From positions 1 through 9,181 of the forward strand of contig DDTL01000203.1 in the NCBI GenBank assembly GCA_002344345.1: a stretch of DNA of 9,181 bases. The letters are read 5' to 3'. This DNA comes from Saprospiraceae bacterium UBA2365. GTDB taxonomy: Bacteria; Bacteroidota; Bacteroidia; Chitinophagales; Saprospiraceae. The position numbers and the translations under genes were made by a program. Below, piece after piece: positions 6,671-9,181 of this stretch (position 1 is the stretch's first letter; every line of letters begins with the position of its first letter). The notes under the pieces were generated by a model. That model saw only the letters and a program-made list of their open reading frames with translations. It did no database searches and was not told the origin of the DNA.

Positions 6671-9067
6671 TTAGTTACGAAGTGGTTTGTTGAATTGCAA
6701 CATATACTGTATTCTTTCCAGCGTTTTTTCTTCGCCACACAAACTTATAAATGCTTCTCTTTCAATGTCAAGTAAGTATTGTTCTGAAACAGTTTGTGAT
6801 CCGGTAAGATCACCACCGCACATGACATAAGCGGTTTTTGAAGCGATCAGCCCGTCGTGCTGGCTGATGAATTGTCCCAGTTTAAATTCATTGATCGCAG
6901 TGTACAAAGTAGCCAGTCCTGCTCTACCCAATACTTTCACCTGTTTTGCGACCGGTGGAACATAGTTTATGGCAAGTCTGAGCACTTGTTGCTTGGCTTT
7001 ATACAAAACATGAGCTGTGTTTAATACTACATGATCGCGATCCGGCAACAGATATTTCATGTCAAAAGCCATCGGTGCTGAGGTTGCAACCTGAGCCATC
7101 GCGATGGTTTTGAACATTTCTGCCAGTCTGGGCATTTGTACGTCCCCTTCGAAAAAGCTTTCTGACAGACGCACTGCAAATTCTTTGGTTCCTCCGCCTC
7201 CCGGCAACAAACCAACACCCGCTTCCACCAGTCCGATGTATGATTCCGCTGAAGCCATTACACTGTCAGCATGCATGGACATTTCCACGCCACCACCAAA
7301 AACATAACCTTGTGTCGCTATCACAACAGGAACGGAAGCATAGCGAAGTCTCATGTTCACATCCTGAAATCCGGCAACCAGTTCATCCAGCTTTTTCCAG
7401 TCTTTTTGGAAAGAATGCATGGCAACGAGCATCAAGTTGGCGCCAACAGAAAAATTAGGGGCATTATTACCGATGACCAGCCCTTTCCAACCTTCACTTT
7501 CAGCGATTTCGATGGCTTTGTTCATGGCTTCACCTGTGCCTTCCCCGATCACATTGCTTTTGGAAATAAATTCGAGACAAAGAACTCCATCGCCTATATC
7601 GAGGATTTGAGCCTCAGTATTTTTGAATATAATGTTGTTTTTGAAGGCTGCCAGATGGATGGTTTTTTCTGCACCCGGGAGAACTTCATATTTTTTTGAT
7701 GTAATATTATAATAGTGTCTTTTGCCATTTTCAAAGGTGTAAAAGCTGGTAACCCCCGCGTTGAGCATGTCTTTTACCCAGGTTGCGACGTTCAGGCCAT
7801 TTTGTTCAGCCAGTAAAACGGCTTTTCCCACACCGATCATATCCCAGTATTCAAATGGTCCGGCATCCCAGGCATATCCGTTTTTCAGAGCATCATCCAT
7901 ACTGAATACATCATCGCTGATCTCTGGGATTCGTTGCGATGCATAAGCGAACAGACTCAGGAAGTATTTTTGGATAAACAGGCATGCAGGATCTTCACAT
8001 TCGAAGAAAGACCTTACTTTCATCGTCAATGTATCCAGTTTTTTTGCTGTTTTGATGGCATCCATCCGTACCTTCTGGCTCGGAACATATTGATTGCTAC
8101 GAATATCCAACGCGAGGATAATGCTTTTACCTTCAGCATCCTTCTCCCTTGTTTTCTGATAAAAACCTTGTCCGGACTTATTGCCCAGGAATTTATTTTC
8201 AGTTAGATAGTCAAAATAAGCAGGTAATGGTTTTTGGCTGAAAACTGAAAAATATTCGTCTTTCGGACAGTGCTCGATCACGCCTTTCATCACTTTCAAG
8301 CCTGTGTCAATACCCACAAGATCCTGCAGTCTGAATGTGCCTGTGTTGGGTCTTCCGATCACCGGTCCGGTCAATGCATCCACCGTTTCGATATCGAATC
8401 CGAATTCGTCTGTCAGTTCAAGTAGTCGGGCAATAGAAAAAATACCCACTCTGTTTGCAATAAAAGCAGGTGTGTCCTTACAAAGTACGCTTTGTTTACC
8501 TAAAAACTCCCTGCCAAATTCCATGAAGAAATGTACCACGTTTGGGTCTGTTTCCGGGCCGGGAATGATTTCAAATAATCGAAGATATCTTGGCGGGTTG
8601 AAAAAATGTGTGCCTAAGAAATGCTTTCTGAAATCATCGCTTCTGTCTTTTGAAAGCAGTCTGATCGGAATCCCGGAAGTGTTGGTTGAAATAAATGCGC
8701 CTGGTTTTCTGTATTTTTCGACCTGTTCATATAGATTTTTTTTGATATCCAGGTCTTCGATCACTACTTCAATGATCCAGTCACAGGTTTCTATCTGTTT
8801 CAGATCATCTTCGAAATTGCCAGTTTTGATCCTGGTAGCATAACTTTTTTTGTAAAGTGGATCAGGTGTGGACTTTAAAACCTTTTGAAGTGAATCATTG
8901 ACGATTTTATTTCGTATGACTGGATTGGTCTTTTCCTCCTCATTTAATCCAAATGGGACGATATCCAGCAATAATACCTCAAATCCGGCATTGGCAAAGT
9001 GGCAGGCGATGCCGGAACCCATCACTCCGGAGCCTAAAACAGCGATTTTTCTGATTTTTATTGACAT
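6671..9067 (-). CDS. fadN: 3-hydroxyacyl-CoA dehydrogenase / enoyl-CoA hydratase (FadN type)
   Basis: This bifunctional beta-oxidation enzyme hydrates trans-2-enoyl-CoA and oxidises the resulting 3-hydroxyacyl-CoA with NAD+. It has 798 residues. The dehydrogenase comes first: NAD-binding Gly-Ser-Gly-Val-Met-Gly at 12-17, then S131, catalytic H154 (Gly-Thr-His-Phe-Phe-Asn-Pro), its partner E166, and N205. C-terminal dehydrogenase segments follow at about 205-305 and 332-430, the second with Trp-Asp-Ala-Gly-Pro-Phe-Glu. The crotonase domain begins near 474, with an oxyanion-hole segment at 539-544 and Gly-Gly-Gly at 591-593. Both catalytic glutamates are present, E595 (GGGVE) and E615 (LVEAG). 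This order, dehydrogenase then hydratase, is that of Bacillus FadN and is the reverse of E. coli FadB. It is the first gene of the run with fadA; its ATG has no clear Shine-Dalgarno sequence. Confidence 0.93.
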   Translation of the reverse strand: MSIKIRKIAVLGSGVMGSGIACHFANAGFEVLLLDIVPFGLNEEEKTNPVIRNKIVNDSLQKVLKSTPDPLYKKSYATRIKTGNFEDDLKQIETCDWIIEVVIEDLDIKKNLYEQVEKYRKPGAFISTNTSGIPIRLLSKDRSDDFRKHFLGTHFFNPPRYLRLFEIIPGPETDPNVVHFFMEFGREFLGKQSVLCKDTPAFIANRVGIFSIARLLELTDEFGFDIETVDALTGPVIGRPNTGTFRLQDLVGIDTGLKVMKGVIEHCPKDEYFSVFSQKPLPAYFDYLTENKFLGNKSGQGFYQKTREKDAEGKSIILALDIRSNQYVPSQKVRMDAIKTAKKLDTLTMKVRSFFECEDPACLFIQKYFLSLFAYASQRIPEISDDVFSMDDALKNGYAWDAGPFEYWDMIGVGKAVLLAEQNGLNVATWVKDMLNAGVTSFYTFENGKRHYYNITSKKYEVLPGAEKTIHLAAFKNNIIFKNTEAQILDIGDGVLCLEFISKSNVIGEGTGEAMNKAIEIAESEGWKGLVIGNNAPNFSVGANLMLVAMHSFQKDWKKLDELVAGFQDVNMRLRYASVPVVIATQGYVFGGGVEMSMHADSVMASAESYIGLVEAGVGLLPGGGGTKEFAVRLSESFFEGDVQMPRLAEMFKTIAMAQVATSAPMAFDMKYLLPDRDHVVLNTAHVLYKAKQQVLRLAINYVPPVAKQVKVLGRAGLATLYTAINEFKLGQFISQHDGLIASKTAYVMCGGDLTGSQTVSEQYLLDIEREAFISLCGEEKTLERIQYMLQFNKPLRN

Positions 9068-9104
9068 AATTAATAAGGTTTGTGATCAGTTCAGTTTTTT
9101 ATAT

Positions 9105-9138
9105 AAAATATACTTTAAGTTAGTATAAATTGTCCAAA
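9105..9138 (-). promoter_or_regulatory. Candidate promoter of the fadN operon
   Basis: Read on the minus strand, TTTG (complement of 9135-9138) is followed after 22 bases by TATATTTT (complement of 9105-9112). The latter matches the Bacteroidota -7 consensus TAnnTTTG except for the last base. The spacing fits the -33/-7 pattern or is slightly long. Transcription would start near 9097, about 30 bases before the fadN start codon. The low sequence complexity keeps confidence modest. Confidence 0.3.
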
Positions 9139-9142
9139 CAAT
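9129..9142. promoter_or_regulatory. Inverted repeat, possible operator upstream of fadN
   Basis: ATTGT (9129-9133) and ACAAT (9138-9142) form a perfect 5-base inverted repeat around the 4-base spacer CCAA. It overlaps the proposed -33 element, where a repressor would block RNA polymerase. ATTG/CAAT half-sites of this type are used by MarR- and TetR-family regulators, several of which control fatty acid degradation. No regulator gene is within the window, so the link is inference, and a 5-base arm can arise by chance. Confidence 0.25.
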
Positions 9143-9181
9143 CCTTGGTATATTTAAAGTAGTAAATATGCAATAAATAAT

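Noticed and set aside
8304..8843. Long plus-strand frame of 179 codons opposite fadN
   Set aside because: It lies wholly antisense to a well-supported enzyme, is Ser- and Pro-rich as expected for a complement frame, and has no domain.

Overview
The window looks like chromosomal DNA from a member of the phylum Bacteroidota, possibly the Saprospiria, although the class is a guess. The phylum call rests on three things: a PorW/SprE-type lipoprotein of the type IX secretion system (T9SS), which is known only from this phylum; AT-rich intergenic DNA with TAnnTTTG-like promoter motifs; and weak or absent Shine-Dalgarno sequences. I see no mobile element, CRISPR array, phage gene, tRNA or rRNA, and nothing that amounts to a new defence or mobile system.

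Layout. Bases 1-507 hold no intact gene. They contain a short open stretch on the minus strand that may be a gene remnant, and a 25-base-period repeat pair. A membrane-anchored M23 (LytM) peptidase lies on the minus strand at 508-1338. It diverges, across a 371-base AT-rich spacer, from a plus-strand 908-residue TPR lipoprotein at 1710-4436, called here PorW/SprE. PorW/SprE is followed by a good rho-independent terminator.

The right half is a minus-strand run of three tightly packed genes, read from 9067 down to 4550. They are a FadN-type fusion of 3-hydroxyacyl-CoA dehydrogenase and enoyl-CoA hydratase, a FadA thiolase 29 bases downstream, and a secreted serine hydrolase of the class A beta-lactamase fold 7 bases after that. 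A possible promoter with an overlapping inverted repeat lies upstream of fadN at the window edge.

How the genes work together. FadN and FadA carry out the hydration, second oxidation and thiolysis steps of fatty acid beta-oxidation. The acyl-CoA dehydrogenase for the first step is not in the window and may lie beyond 9181 or elsewhere. The M23 peptidase and PorW both act at the cell envelope: one cuts or remodels peptidoglycan, the other belongs to an outer-membrane secretion machine that spans that layer. The serine hydrolase is exported but appears co-transcribed with cytoplasmic fat-degradation enzymes. The most interesting points are this pairing, a Lys/Ser-rich insertion between the first TPR helices of PorW, and its TTG start codon.
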